Shown: positions 16,125 to 28,500 of the stretch, piece by piece
How the letters are laid out: each line of letters opens with the position of its first letter
Numbering within the stretch: the stretch's first letter is position 1
Assembly (NCBI GenBank): GCA_963724985.1
Contig: CAVRWV010000008.1
Location: 124,001 to 188,000, forward strand
DNA from: JAJPJE01 sp963724985
GTDB lineage: Bacteria > Acidobacteriota > Terriglobia > Terriglobales > Acidobacteriaceae
Reading direction: 5' to 3'
DNA length: 64,000 nucleotides
Translations under genes and position numbers: made by a program
The notes under the pieces: model-generated
Seen by the model: only the letters and a program-made list of their open reading frames with translations
Database searches by the model: none
Told to the model about the DNA's origin: nothing

Positions 16125-17858
16125 TTGGTCGGTTGGAAATCCAAACTCTTATTGCTGGTTTTTCTCGGCGCTGCCCTCTCGTGGGCAAACGCCGACGTGC
16201 AGCCCGCGCAGGCATCGTCTCCGGCGTCCGGAACGAAGCAGGGCGCGAATCCTGTTTTCAAAGCCACGACCCGGCTGGTCATCGTCAACGTCGTGGTTAC
16301 GGACAAAAGCAACCGTCCGGTGAGCGGACTCAAGCCCTCGGACTTCAAGTTGTGGGACAGCGGCAAGCCGCAGAAGCTTTCGGCGTTCGAAGTACATAGT
16401 TACGTTCCGCCGAAGCAGATCAACCCGATCGTATTGCCGCCGCACCAGTACACCAACTTCACCACCATCGGCAGCGCAGCGCAAACGAGTCCGGCGTTGA
16501 ATGTGGTGCTGTTCGATCTGCTGAATAGTCCCGTGCTGGATCGAGCGGTTGCGCGCAAGGAATTGCTGAAGTTCCTGACAAAGTTGCCGCCGGGTCATCC
16601 GATGGCACTGTATATCCTCGGGAATCGGATTCGCGTTGTGCAGGGGTTCACGGAAAGCTCCGATATGCTGATCGCGGCTGCGAAGCAGTTGCTCGACAAC
16701 ACTGCGCCGGTGCTGGACGAGGACAAGTTACGCAGCAGCGCAGAGGAGCAGGCCGCCTACGCCGCGCGTATGGATCGCGGAGCCGCCATGGCTGCTCCTC
16801 GCCTGGCGCAAGCACTCGCAGAAGAAGACAGCTTCGACATCAGCCGGCGAGCCGGAGCCACGGTTGATGCGCTGGGAGCGCTGGGTCGCGCGCTCGATGG
16901 ATATCCTGGGCGCAAGAATGTGCTGTGGCTGTCGGCGAACTTTCCGCTGTGGCTGAACGCGGATATGTCGTTACCCGATGCGCATCGCCAGGCGCGCGAT
17001 TATCAGTCGGCGGTGTATGCGCTGGGGCCAATGTTGGCGTCGTCGCAGGTGGCGATTTATCCCATCGACATCCACGGCATGTCGACGTTTTCTATCGACG
17101 CGAGTTCGAGCGGTGAGGGCTCGATGGGACCAGGATTCAACCGGGCGCTGGCTGCAGGGCTGAGCCGCAATTGGGACCGGCAGGACGTGATGTCGGACCT
17201 GGCGCATGAGACCGGCGGAGAAGCGTTCTTCAATATGAACGATCTCAGCGGGATCATGGCACGCAGCATCGATGCAGGCGGGAATTACTACACGCTGGCG
17301 TACGCTCCCGAGGATCGCAACTGGAACGGCAAGTATCGGCCGATCAAGGTGCAGGTGAGCCGGGCAGATGTGAAGCTGACCTACCGTCGCGGATATCTGG
17401 CCGTCCCGGAGCAGCAGGTCGGCGGGCAGGATGCGCAGGCAATGCTGTCGCATGCGATGCAGGCGGGCATGCCTCCTTCGACGATGCTGATGATGCGCGT
17501 GCAAGTGTTGCCGCCCGATCGTGAGCACGAGAAAGTGCGGATCGACTACGCGGTGGATGCGCACGACATACAGTTCGAAGACACGCCCGATCATCGCAAG
17601 CGCGCTTTCGTGGAATTCATTGCGCTAGCGTGGAGCAACGGGAATCACGGAGACGGCAATGCGCTGGGCAGCACCGAGGTCACGTACTCGCAGGAAGAGT
17701 ACAAAGAGTTCCTGAAGACGGGATTTCCGGCGCACCAGGAGCTGAAACTTGGTCCCGGCAATTACGTGTTGCGGCTGGGAGTGATGGACCGCACAAATCA
17801 GAAGATTGGGACAGTGGAAGTGCCGCTGACGATCGCGGCGGAAGAGGCGGGGAAGTAG
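16125..17858 (+). CDS. Acidobacterial VWFA-related secreted protein
   Basis: 577 residues. TTG start at 16125 with AAAGGTGA 4 nt upstream; signal peptide WKSKLLLLVFLGAALSWANA. The N-terminal FKATTRLVIVNVVVTDKSNR and the GLKPSDFKLWDSGKPQKLSA segment are the conserved entry of the TIGR03436 family, which is strongly linked to Acidobacteria. A von Willebrand A-like domain follows (about 110-380): VVLFDLLNSPVLDRAVARK supplies a MIDAS-like first strand without the usual DxSxS, then GRKNVLWLSANFPL and a C-terminal beta domain (about 400-570). Likely exported and involved in protein or surface interaction; no specific role is known. Stop overlaps the next gene's GTG (TAGTG). Confidence 0.88.
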   Translation: MVGWKSKLLLLVFLGAALSWANADVQPAQASSPASGTKQGANPVFKATTRLVIVNVVVTDKSNRPVSGLKPSDFKLWDSGKPQKLSAFEVHSYVPPKQINPIVLPPHQYTNFTTIGSAAQTSPALNVVLFDLLNSPVLDRAVARKELLKFLTKLPPGHPMALYILGNRIRVVQGFTESSDMLIAAAKQLLDNTAPVLDEDKLRSSAEEQAAYAARMDRGAAMAAPRLAQALAEEDSFDISRRAGATVDALGALGRALDGYPGRKNVLWLSANFPLWLNADMSLPDAHRQARDYQSAVYALGPMLASSQVAIYPIDIHGMSTFSIDASSSGEGSMGPGFNRALAAGLSRNWDRQDVMSDLAHETGGEAFFNMNDLSGIMARSIDAGGNYYTLAYAPEDRNWNGKYRPIKVQVSRADVKLTYRRGYLAVPEQQVGGQDAQAMLSHAMQAGMPPSTMLMMRVQVLPPDREHEKVRIDYAVDAHDIQFEDTPDHRKRAFVEFIALAWSNGNHGDGNALGSTEVTYSQEEYKEFLKTGFPAHQELKLGPGNYVLRLGVMDRTNQKIGTVEVPLTIAAEEAGK

Positions 17859-18277
17859 TGGCGGCGCGAACCATGGCATTGACGAAATACGCCGCTGTAT
17901 TTTTCTTCTCCGCTGCTGTCGGAACTACCTGGGCACAACCTGCCCTGCCGCTCCGCCAGCGAATCCCGAAAGCTGATCCTGGTAAATATCACCAAATCCG
18001 GGACGGTAAGGACTGGAAGAATCCGTACCTCGTGGTTCGCCATGACGGTGTGGAGATAGTTGGCGTGACCCCCGCTGCGCGCCCGGCGCCTGTGGAAACA
18101 ATTGGCTCAAAGTTGGCGCGACTCCCGGACTCTGCATGGCCATACGGATTGGTTGTGGCAGTACAAGATGTCTCAATTCTTGGGTCACCGGCAGACTTGC
18201 CGCAGGTAGAGGCGAACCGAGTAAAGCTGCTTCAACTGTTGAAAAAACTCGGTATCACAGCCGATCTGTGGCCGTAG
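17858..18277 (+). CDS. Small secreted hypothetical protein
   Basis: 139 residues from GTG 17858, which shares its G with the TAG stop of the VWFA-related gene and has AGGCGGGGAAG just upstream; ATG 17873 is an alternative. A signal peptide (KYAAVFFFSAAVGTTWAQP) is followed by a basic segment and a short alpha/beta region (NPYLVVRHDGVEIVGVTPAA, ANRVKLLQLLKKLGITADLW). No known family. Overlapping position implies coexpression with the VWFA-related protein. Confidence 0.65.
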   Translation: MAARTMALTKYAAVFFFSAAVGTTWAQPALPLRQRIPKADPGKYHQIRDGKDWKNPYLVVRHDGVEIVGVTPAARPAPVETIGSKLARLPDSAWPYGLVVAVQDVSILGSPADLPQVEANRVKLLQLLKKLGITADLWP

Positions 18278-18334
18278 GTTAGTTGGGACGAAATCTGTTA
18301 AGTTCGCGTAACCGCTTTCGTCATTGGAGTTGTC

Positions 18335-18742
18335 ATGCTTTCCAATCGTTCTGTGCCCCCGTGCACTGTAATTCCGGTCCTTTCCTATCCTGATGTGACT
18401 GCTGCGGCCGACTGGCTTTGCCGGGCGTTTGGCTTCAAGATCCGGCTGCGCATCGGAGATCACCGAATCCAGATGAAAGCCGGCGATGGATGTTTTGTGA
18501 TCGGCGAAGGAGATGTACCGGCCGAAACGGCGCACCTGGTGATGGTGCGAGTGGAGGATGCGAATAATCACTGCGAGCGGGCTCGTCAACACGGAGCGCG
18601 CATTCTTAAGCCGCCCACGGATCATCCCTACGGCGAGCGCCAATACAACACGTTGGATTTTGCGGGGCATCGCTGGACGTTTACCCAATCGATTGCCGAT
18701 GTCGCGCCGGAGACGTGGGGCGGCGAGTCCGTCGAACTCTGA
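18335..18742 (+). CDS. VOC (glyoxalase/bleomycin-resistance fold) family protein
   Basis: 135 residues, a full single-unit VOC protein with two beta-alpha-beta-beta-beta modules. Module 1: VIPVLSYPDVTAAADWLCRA and FGFKIRLRIGDHRIQMKAG. Module 2: HLVMVRVEDANNHCERARQH, GARILKPPTDHPYGERQYNT, and DFAGHRWTFTQS. The PYGERQYNTLDFAGHRW segment is characteristic of the PhnB-like/extradiol-type subgroup. Reaction unknown; the family includes metal-dependent isomerases, dioxygenases and drug-binding proteins. Stand-alone gene. Confidence 0.85.
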   Translation: MLSNRSVPPCTVIPVLSYPDVTAAADWLCRAFGFKIRLRIGDHRIQMKAGDGCFVIGEGDVPAETAHLVMVRVEDANNHCERARQHGARILKPPTDHPYGERQYNTLDFAGHRWTFTQSIADVAPETWGGESVEL

Positions 18743-18911
18743 GAACAATCGGCTGATCCGCAATAGTTGTGACTCTGGCACATGCCGTGCCTGCTAGGTG
18801 GAGTGTCCGCGCACGCTAAGGCGAACCTTCGATTGATCAGGTTTTCTCATTTGGTAAGCTGCTCCGCTTGCCAAAATCGAGAGCACATCAGAACTTGACG
18901 GCAGGTCAGCC

Positions 18912-20114
18912 GTGACGCATGTGAGCCGATTCGCCGGCTCCATGGTCTTGTTGCTGGCATCGTGGGCTTCCGCGGCAACTCAACCATCGCTTTGTTACGC
19001 TGGTTTCGAGGTCTCGAAAGACTGCATCAGCGAGCGCGGCCTGGATCAGAAAGTCGCGACCTTTCAACACAAAATTGCAGATGCAATGGCGCGCTCAGGC
19101 GCCAGTTACAAATTTGATCTGCGCGTCGTCAATAACCCGGTCGAAGCCGGGTACGGCGACGTGGGCGATGTATTCACGGACGTGGTCCGCAACGAGGAGA
19201 TGCGGAACCAGTCGTTCGTCATTAACGTGACTGCGGATTTTCTGGAGAAGCAGCCGGAGATCCTCTTTGAAGCGTCAGCGCTTCACGAAGTTTGCCACGT
19301 CATGAATGATGACTTGCCCGGATACCACCGGAATAGCGCCGCCGCGGAAGTTGCCGAAGAACACTGCGTTCTGCAAGTCGTCGGCGAGTCGCGCTATCAG
19401 CAATATCTGGAGGCCTACGCTGCTTACCAGCATTGGGATACGCCGATGTATCAGAACTTCCTTCAAAGAGTGAAGGACGTCTCGCTGGTTTCGGCGCCGC
19501 GCGAGACGGACGAAGCGGACAAAATCGCTGCAGAGTATTTCCGAAAACATGCCGACGGCAATGAGCATCTCCTCGTATACAACGGCGAGCTGCACGACGT
19601 GACTCTCTCTTCCACCAAGGATAGAGTTCAGCACGATACGGAAAAGCTGAAAGCCGTCATCCAGGCTGGGAAGCCGATGATCTTCTTTCACAATCATCCG
19701 GCAGATGCGGGCAGGGCGGCGATGTTCCCAAGTTACGACGATTTTGGAGTCGCCGGATTCTTTTCATTCCTGGTGTATTCGCAGAATCCGGGCCTTCCGG
19801 TTGAATTCCGAGTTATGCAACTCGGAGGGGAAGCCACGGTAGTTTCCTACGGATTCAAGGGAGCGGCGGTCGAGAATATCAAGGAGATTGCATCGGAGTA
19901 TCGAAACGCGATGGCTCGCCGCGTGAATGTTGCGCCGATTGAGGAGCGTCAAAATCTGCTTGATTACCGTCTGGCGCGCGAGTCTTTCACCGACTATCTG
20001 CAATATGCCTGCCCGGTGGATCTTGCTCGCAAGGATGCGGAAGTGTGTAAGACACATCCGCAATACTTCCTGTGGCCGAGCGCCAGGTTCTTCGTTCACT
20101 ATCGCCCGCAGTAG
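18912..20114 (+). CDS. Secreted protein with HExxH-like and JAMM-like motifs
   Basis: 400 residues, signal peptide RFAGSMVLLLASWASA (about 6-22). It carries two metal-site-like motifs. First, ALHEVCHVMND (about residue 124) is an HExxH zinc-peptidase motif. The glutamates of EVAEEHC, 17-21 residues further on, could be the third ligand, as in gluzincins. Second, FFHNHPADAG followed by FPSYDDFG (about 258-278) has the H-x-H ... S-x-x-D layout of JAB/MPN+ (JAMM) isopeptidases, with an upstream Glu in YNGELHDVTL; the loop between H-x-H and Ser is 11 residues instead of 7. Cys residues in the mature ends suggest disulfides. I do not know a named family with this combination. Start ATG... is GTG-free: ACG-rich leader precedes GTG 18912, so the start is tentative. 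Confidence 0.7.
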   Translation: MTHVSRFAGSMVLLLASWASAATQPSLCYAGFEVSKDCISERGLDQKVATFQHKIADAMARSGASYKFDLRVVNNPVEAGYGDVGDVFTDVVRNEEMRNQSFVINVTADFLEKQPEILFEASALHEVCHVMNDDLPGYHRNSAAAEVAEEHCVLQVVGESRYQQYLEAYAAYQHWDTPMYQNFLQRVKDVSLVSAPRETDEADKIAAEYFRKHADGNEHLLVYNGELHDVTLSSTKDRVQHDTEKLKAVIQAGKPMIFFHNHPADAGRAAMFPSYDDFGVAGFFSFLVYSQNPGLPVEFRVMQLGGEATVVSYGFKGAAVENIKEIASEYRNAMARRVNVAPIEERQNLLDYRLARESFTDYLQYACPVDLARKDAEVCKTHPQYFLWPSARFFVHYRPQ

Positions 20115-20330
20115 CCGTCATGCTGGAATAATGGCACGCGCAGCTCACAACGGATTTTTATCCTGCCGATAGATTTAATTTCTTAGCGCCATTTCAGATT
20201 GCAGAAAGAAAAACTATGTATTGGACTGCCGCATCGCGATACAGGTACTTTGCATCCACTGGTCGCGAGTCGTGCGCAAGGATGGGGCGAGCACGATTTG
20301 TCATGGGGGGAAAAGTGAGCCGTCCAATTC

Positions 20331-21686
20331 ATGAAAAAGAACAGCTCCGGTATTCCCTTACTGTTCGTACTCAGCGCTGCACTTCTCGCAGCGCCTGTCT
20401 GTAGGGCGCAAGCTACAAGTGACACGACCCAGTCCTCGACGGACTTATCGAAACGCGTCGCGGATCTGGAAAAGCAGTTAAGCGATTTACAGAGCCAGCT
20501 CGCGGCAATGAAGCCGAGCGCACCTGCTCCGGCTGCCGCACCGGCGCCTGCAAGTGCGCCAGCAGCTACGGCAGCAGTTTCCAGCGGCGCGCCAGCGGAC
20601 ACTACGCCGTCGAAGGTATCCATTGCGAGCCTGCTCGGGCCAACCTCGATCAGCGGCTTTGTCGATGGCTATTACAACTACAACTCCAATCAGCCAGCAG
20701 ACCGAATCAGCGGACTGCGAGCCTTTGATACGACATCCAATAGCCTCTCCCTGAACATGGTGGAGCTGATTGTCGATAAGGCTCCAGACGCCGCAGCCTC
20801 GCGCCTTGGATATCACATTGGCGTTGGCTTCGGGCAGGGAATGAACATCGTCAATTCCGCCGAACCAGGTGGTCCGGAGTTCGATAAGTACCTGAAAGAA
20901 GCGTACCTGTCGTACCTCGCTCCAGTGGGCAAAGGCCTGCAGGTCGACTTTGGCAAGTTTGTGACGCCAATGGGCGCCGAAGTGATCGAAGCGAAGGATA
21001 ACTGGAATTATTCGCGTGGCCTGTTGTTCTGGTACGCAATTCCTCTTTATCACTTTGGATTCCGCGCAAAGTACACCTTCAATGACAAGTATGCCTTGAC
21101 CGGGTTCCTGACCAACGGCTGGAACGATGTGGTGGACAACAATTCCGGCAAGACCTACGGTGCGAGCTTCGGCTGGACTCCAAACAAGAAGTGGGCGGTG
21201 ACGGAGACCGGGTTCTTTGGTCCAGAACAGGCGAACTACAACAAGACCTGGCGGCAGACGTACGACACCGTTATCGCTTACAACGCGTCCAGCAAGCTGT
21301 CACTGTTGGCGAACTACGACTACGGCCGCGGCGACCGCCCGGTTGATCCACTGACGTTATTGCCGACTCCGACTGCGCCGATCGCATGGTGGAGCGGCAT
21401 CGCCGGATATGTGAAATACGCGTGGAACGATAAGTACTACTTCTCAACCCGTTACGAGTACTACAACGACCACAGCGGATTCACCACGGGAACGGTGCAG
21501 CACGTCAACGAATTCACGACGACGCTGCAACGGTCAATCCACAACAACCTGCTGACCCGGTTGGAATATCGGCGCGATATGTCGGACCAGCCGATCTTCC
21601 TGAAGAACACCAGTGGCCTGGTGAAGGACCAGAACACGGTGACGGCAGGGTTGATCCTGACCTTCGACAGTCGAGAAGCAAAGTAG
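20331..21686 (+). CDS. OmpL/BBP2-type outer-membrane porin
   Basis: 451 residues. Signal peptide (about 1-24, ending VCRAQA), a short coiled coil (LSKRVADLEKQLSDLQSQLA, about 38-62), an Ala/Pro-rich linker (about 63-95), then a beta-barrel from about 100 to the end. Barrel motifs include ISGFVDGYYNYNSNQP, LGYHIGVGFGQGMN, VDFGKFVTPMGAEVIEA, and repeated aromatic-girdle strands; the C-terminal strand ends TVTAGLILTFDSREAK. This is the putative beta-barrel porin-2 (OmpL-like) pattern. Role: passive uptake of small solutes. It is followed after 68 bp by an APC permease gene, so the porin probably feeds that permease with an amino acid or amine. Confidence 0.85.
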   Translation: MKKNSSGIPLLFVLSAALLAAPVCRAQATSDTTQSSTDLSKRVADLEKQLSDLQSQLAAMKPSAPAPAAAPAPASAPAATAAVSSGAPADTTPSKVSIASLLGPTSISGFVDGYYNYNSNQPADRISGLRAFDTTSNSLSLNMVELIVDKAPDAAASRLGYHIGVGFGQGMNIVNSAEPGGPEFDKYLKEAYLSYLAPVGKGLQVDFGKFVTPMGAEVIEAKDNWNYSRGLLFWYAIPLYHFGFRAKYTFNDKYALTGFLTNGWNDVVDNNSGKTYGASFGWTPNKKWAVTETGFFGPEQANYNKTWRQTYDTVIAYNASSKLSLLANYDYGRGDRPVDPLTLLPTPTAPIAWWSGIAGYVKYAWNDKYYFSTRYEYYNDHSGFTTGTVQHVNEFTTTLQRSIHNNLLTRLEYRRDMSDQPIFLKNTSGLVKDQNTVTAGLILTFDSREAK

Positions 21687-21754
21687 CAGTCCCATCCTCG
21701 GGATCGCTGCTTGGCCGCGGCGATCCCGAAAATCTAAATTCAAGGAGATTGCGC

Positions 21755-23555
<1,801 letters not shown>

Positions 23556-23665
23556 CTTAGCTCGCTTATGAGGTGGCTGGTAGCTTGTAGCGGACGGGAA
23601 AATGCGTCTGGCGACCTGCTACTGGCTACCCGTTACTGCGTGAACTCACACGCAAAGGGGAGAAC

Positions 23666-24538
23666 ATGTTGCCCCGACATTCGGCTCATCGCGATGCTGC
23701 TAAAATCGCGAATACTTTTCGCTACGAACAGGCTTCCATGCTGGACCTTGAGTTCGCGCAGATAACGGATCCGGGGCGGGTTCGCGAACACAATGAGGAC
23801 TACCTGGATCGTTTTGTTCCCGTAGACGCCGCACAGGTGCGCTCACACGGTTGGTTGTTTGCACTCGCCGATGGCGTGGGCGGACAGGACAAGGGGGAAG
23901 TAGCATCCCGGGTCGCGGTGGACAGTCTGATCGAAGGATTTCGAAAGACCAGCAACGGTGAGCCGCACGCGAACGTGCTGCCGAAGCTGGTGCAGGCCGC
24001 GAATACACGCGTTCTGGAAGCAGGCATGGCGGCAGCTCCGGGCGGGGTAGCGATGGCGACTACGATTGTCTGCTGCGCGTTGCGCTACGACAAGGCCGTA
24101 ATCTCGCATGTGGGCGACTCGCGCTGCTACCTGGTACGGCGAGGGCGCGCGCACGTCCTGACGCACGATCACACCGTCAGCAATGAGCAGATGAGGCTCG
24201 GATTGCTTACGGCGCGGGAGGCGTCGAAGGCATCGACCAAGCACATTCTGAGCCGGTCGCTGGGCAACGACATGGTGGTGAATGTCGACACCAGCGAACA
24301 TCAGGTGATGACCGGCGACGTGCTGCTGCTGTGCTCGGACGGGTTACACGGCGCGGTTGAGGCTTCGGAGATTGCGGCGGTGGCGAGTCATGGAACCGAC
24401 TTGAATACCGCGGCGCACAAATTGGTGGCGATTGCCAAGCAACGGGACGGCAGCGATAATATCAGCCTGCAGGTGATCCGTATCCGCAGCGTGGAGCGAG
24501 TGGGGATGTACAGGGGACGGCCCTACAAACTGCGCTGA
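23666..24538 (+). CDS. PP2C-family Ser/Thr protein phosphatase
   Basis: 290 residues. Mn/Mg-dependent phosphatase of the PPM/PP2C family, cytoplasmic. Start ATG 23666 has AAAGGGGAG in front; ATG 23738 is possible and would remove 24 residues that are not conserved. Motifs: REHNEDYLDRF (motif 1), LFALADGVGGQDKGEVAS (metal Asp and Gly, about 70), VISHVGDSRCYLVRRG (about 150), LLCSDGLHGAV (metal Asp, about 218) and DNISLQVIRI (metal Asp, about 262). It precedes a membrane Ser/Thr kinase gene by 45 bp in the same direction, the classic phosphatase/kinase pair of the PrpC/PrkC kind, so it probably dephosphorylates that kinase and its substrates. Confidence 0.93.
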   Translation: MLPRHSAHRDAAKIANTFRYEQASMLDLEFAQITDPGRVREHNEDYLDRFVPVDAAQVRSHGWLFALADGVGGQDKGEVASRVAVDSLIEGFRKTSNGEPHANVLPKLVQAANTRVLEAGMAAAPGGVAMATTIVCCALRYDKAVISHVGDSRCYLVRRGRAHVLTHDHTVSNEQMRLGLLTAREASKASTKHILSRSLGNDMVVNVDTSEHQVMTGDVLLLCSDGLHGAVEASEIAAVASHGTDLNTAAHKLVAIAKQRDGSDNISLQVIRIRSVERVGMYRGRPYKLR

Positions 24539-24583
24539 ACAGGGTTGGCCGCCAATTAAAATGACGACTGATCCAAATCCAAA

Positions 24584-25549
24584 ATGACAGCCATCCATAC
24601 CGGCGACCAACTCGACCATTACCAGATCGAAGGCGTAGCTGCACGCAGCGGCATGGCCTCGATCTTTCGCGGCATCGATCTCACGACCGGCCGCAAGGTC
24701 GCGATCAAAGTTCCGCATCCGGAGATGGAAGGCGATCCCGTCTTCTTCGACCGCTTTGCGCGCGAGCAGGAGATCGGCCAGAAGCTCGATCACCCGGGCG
24801 TGATGAAGGTTTTCGCCGACGACGACCGCAGCAAGGTCTACATGGTGATGGAGTGGGTGGACGGCCGCCTGCTTCGACAGATCCTGAATGAGAGCGGCAA
24901 ACTTCCGCCGGAGCGCGCTGCGCGGATCACGGCGCGAATCCTGAATGCGCTCGACTACATTCACAAGAACGGCGTGGTGCACCGCGACCTGAAGCCGGAA
25001 AACATCATGGTCGATGAGGAGGACAACATCAAGCTCATCGACTTCGGAATTGCAGCGAATGTGGGGTCGCGGCGGCTGACCTTCGCGAAGCTTTCGCAGA
25101 CCATGGGCACGCCGGATTACATTTCACCCGAGCAGGTGCGCGGTAAGCGCGGTGACGCACGCAGCGATCTTTACGCGGTGGGCGTGATGCTGTACGAAAT
25201 GCTGACCGGGAAAGTGCCGTTCACCGGGCCGAATGCGTTCGTCATCATGAACGACCGGCTGCTGAATAACCCGATGCCGCCGCGGGAGATCGATCCGACG
25301 ATCACGCCGCAATTGCAGGAGATCATCTATCGCGCCATGGAGCGCGATCCGAAACAGCGGTATGCGTCGGCCCATGAGTTTGCCTGGGACCTGGAACATC
25401 AGGACCAGGTGGGGACGTCCGAACGCCCGGAGCTGAAAGACTGGAGAAAGAAGCGCAAGCCGTGGCTACGCACGGTGCTTTTCTACGCGATGCTCGCGCT
25501 GATACCGGTGGTGATCTTCGGACTGCTGCTGTGGGTGGCGAAGCACTAA
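24584..25549 (+). CDS. Membrane-anchored Hanks-type Ser/Thr protein kinase
   Basis: 321 residues. Kinase domain about 12-270: Gly-rich loop GVAARSGMASIFRG, Lys in VAIKVPHPEM (about 42), Glu in REQEIGQKL, HRDLKPEN catalytic loop (about 131), DFG in LIDFGIAANV (about 150), GTPDYISPEQ activation segment (about 175), and DLYAVGVMLYEMLTGKVPFT. A basic stretch (KDWRKKRKPW) precedes one C-terminal membrane helix (VLFYAMLALIPVVIFGLLLW, about 296-315), with almost no extracytoplasmic part. There are no PASTA repeats, so signal input must come from the helix or partners. Paired with the PP2C gene upstream. Confidence 0.93.
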   Translation: MTAIHTGDQLDHYQIEGVAARSGMASIFRGIDLTTGRKVAIKVPHPEMEGDPVFFDRFAREQEIGQKLDHPGVMKVFADDDRSKVYMVMEWVDGRLLRQILNESGKLPPERAARITARILNALDYIHKNGVVHRDLKPENIMVDEEDNIKLIDFGIAANVGSRRLTFAKLSQTMGTPDYISPEQVRGKRGDARSDLYAVGVMLYEMLTGKVPFTGPNAFVIMNDRLLNNPMPPREIDPTITPQLQEIIYRAMERDPKQRYASAHEFAWDLEHQDQVGTSERPELKDWRKKRKPWLRTVLFYAMLALIPVVIFGLLLWVAKH

Positions 25550-25570
25550 GAAAAGAAGTGGCTCAATTCC

Positions 25571-28500
25571 TTAGTTCGGCCTCACCGGCTGGTCGAACGC
25601 GTGTACGCTGTCCGGCAACAGCAAAACCAGATTGCAGCCGGAGACCTTTTCGCAAACGGCCATTCCGCGCCGATACAAGCGGGCGGTGCCGCCATCCGGA
25701 AATTCGACGCCGAACTTCGTGGCCGCAATCTGCTTGTCCATGTCCTTCATTGTCTCGGAGCCGCTAATGTACTTCACGCTGTCCACTTTAGAGCGAGTAA
25801 AGATGATGCTGAAAACTGCATTTCCGGCCGGATGCGACACAGCTGGGATTTTGAACGAACGCATGCGGCTGAGTTCCTCTCCCGGCAGAGGCGTGAATGT
25901 GCCATCCGGACGGCGACTGGTACTAACCACCGCGGGATTGGCGTCGTTACCCATCAGGTCTTTATAGTGCTGTAAGATTCCCTTTTTTACCTCGCTCGAA
26001 GAGGGAGAAAAATAATCGTGATCGATCAAGGAGTACGCGAGACGATACGTGTGTGCAGCCTCCTGCCTCCTGCCGAGTTTCGCATAGATCTGTGCGAGGT
26101 GATCGCCAATCAGGCCTCTCTGGGAAAGAGACCACGACGCGCGCACATAGGGCAGAGCCATCTCGTATTTTCCCTCGCGGAAGTAAATCCAGCCAACGGT
26201 ATCCCAGATGGCGCCGAGGAACTGCGTGGCGACGAAGCCCGCATCTTCGGAATCGGCTTCCATGGTCTTGGCTTCCGTCAGATGGAGTGACTTTTCCCCA
26301 TATTCCTGCGCCATATCCAGACCCACATTCATGTCTGCCAGAGAATACGAAACTTCATTTAGGAATCCGGGGGCGGAGTTCGCGATGAGAGCCTTCTTCA
26401 CAACCTCCAGTCCTTGCGCAGTCTGTTTGTTCTTTAAGTAGGCCATGCCCAGCGCATACTGCAGCCTGGGACTGTCAGGTACTTGCTTGACGGATTTCTC
26501 CAATACCTGGACCGCCTCCGCATCTTTTCCCGCGCGGCTCAGCGCAGACGAAAGGCCCAACGCCGCGTCGCGGCTGGTGGGATCGGCGGCGAGCCAGTTA
26601 CGATACACATCAGTCAGTTCGGTGGTTCGATTCATTCGGCTAAGGGCTTCGGCAAGAACCTGGTAGTTCGCGGGGAATTCCGGATGGTACTGGATCTCGA
26701 GGCGCAGTTCCCGCAAGCCGGCTTCGCTATCGTTTTGCATCATGTCGACAAATCCCAATGCCGAATGAACACCTACGTACTTGGGATCGATGTCGGCGAC
26801 CTTGCGAAACGATTCGATTGCGCCGGTGAGATCTCGCCGGTTCATAGCCTCGCCGCCTTCACGCATCAGCTTGCCGGCTTCGGGATTATCAATCGCCGCT
26901 TTCTGCATTGCTGCCTGCATGGAGCTGAAAATGTTCTCGTTTTGCGATTGGGTTTCTTTCACAGACGAAGAATCGGATTTGGCCGTTGCTGTGTCCGCCT
27001 CGGGCCCTTCACCCGGCGGATACGTTGTGGCTCCCGTTTGCAGGTCAATGAAGCGGTCTCGTTCATCGCTCAGCGTCTTGCAGAATTTCTCGTAGCGATC
27101 CCATGAGTCGACCGGCACCTCGGTTTTCTTAATCAGCAATTCGCGCGAAGCCGTGAGAACCCCATTCTCGATCGCGTAGCGTGCGTGATATTCGGCGAAA
27201 TCCTCGGACACGTCGACTTTGCTCGAATAACTGGGTGTGAATCCCTCTGGCAGCTTCATCTTGGATTCAAAGGAAACCTTGCCGACGGCGCCGAGCACGA
27301 TTGGTTCTTCCGGCTTATCTTCCTGTGCTGCAAACAGTTCCAGGCCAAACACGGGCAACGGCGCAACAATGCGATGATTTTCCCAGTCGCCATACGACTT
27401 CCTCGTGTAGTCGTAGGAAAAGTCGAGCGGTTTGGAGGTGTCCTCCAGTGAGGATACGGTGAACCCGGTAATGTCTCCGCTGAAGCCAGAGGCGTAAGAG
27501 ACTCTTTGTCCCAGATCGTTCCACTGCGCGGCGGGAGTGTTACGTAGCGCCACGCGGTACAAGACCTCGACGTCCCCGCGAAATTTAAACTGAACTTTCG
27601 ACGTGAAGGTACCGTCCTTGCTGAGTTTCCCATCCGCTTGAAATTCCTGGAGGGATTCGAAGGGCGGTTGCGCTGGTGTTCTCTGTAGCGATGCAATCGC
27701 ATTTCCGGGAATCACCAACGCGTCCTTGTCGCGCAGGTTCAGAAAGATAAGACCGAAGGGCGACGCTCCGGGTGTCGTGTCGAGCCAAAGCGTAGCCGAT
27801 TTCTGCGGCACGACGCTGATTACATGATCGAACTCGGCCGGCGATGGAACCTTCGGATTGACCTTGCGGCTGGAATTAATCAGCGCCGGCCATGCGTCGT
27901 AACCGGCGGCTTTCAGCAAAGCCGCGAGCAGAGTGTGCTTGTCTTTGCAGTCGCCGTATTCGTTCTCCAGTACGTCTTCGGCGGCATGGGGCTGATATCG
28001 TCCGACTCCGAACGAGAGCGACACGTAATGAATATGAGTAGAGACGTAGTCGTAGATCGCGCGAATCTTTTCATCGTCGGTGGTAAGGCCTTTCGTCAGC
28101 TCCGCCGTTTTAGCTTGAATCTGAGGCGTGACTGCTAATTGCGGGCGTTGCAGCTGGTCGTACCATCTTCCTACTTCATCCCAGTTGTGGAATGTGGTGA
28201 GTTGCACATCAGGGAATGGCGTCTGTGTTTTCCGCTTTGCAATCTTGCCGGTTTTCAGCACCTGATTCGAAGTTTTCCACGTGTAAACCTTGCTGTCATT
28301 TTTTTCTGCGATCTGTGGCGGATGACCAGGGCTTTCGACATTCACGAACTTGTCGCGCGGAAACTCAATTTGCAGCTCCTCGTCTTTTACGATCAGCTGC
28401 TTAGTGAAGTTGTACTCGAACCAAAATTGGCCGGGCACTTGTGGTTTGATCGTTCGATACCGCACAACGTACTCAAGAGTGTCGCTAACCTGCAGGCCCT

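Noticed and set aside
23640..23666. GEMM (c-di-GMP) riboswitch-like word CACGCAAAGGGGA before the PP2C gene
   Set aside because: The match is only about 12 nt and is directly followed by the start codon, leaving no room for the rest of the aptamer.
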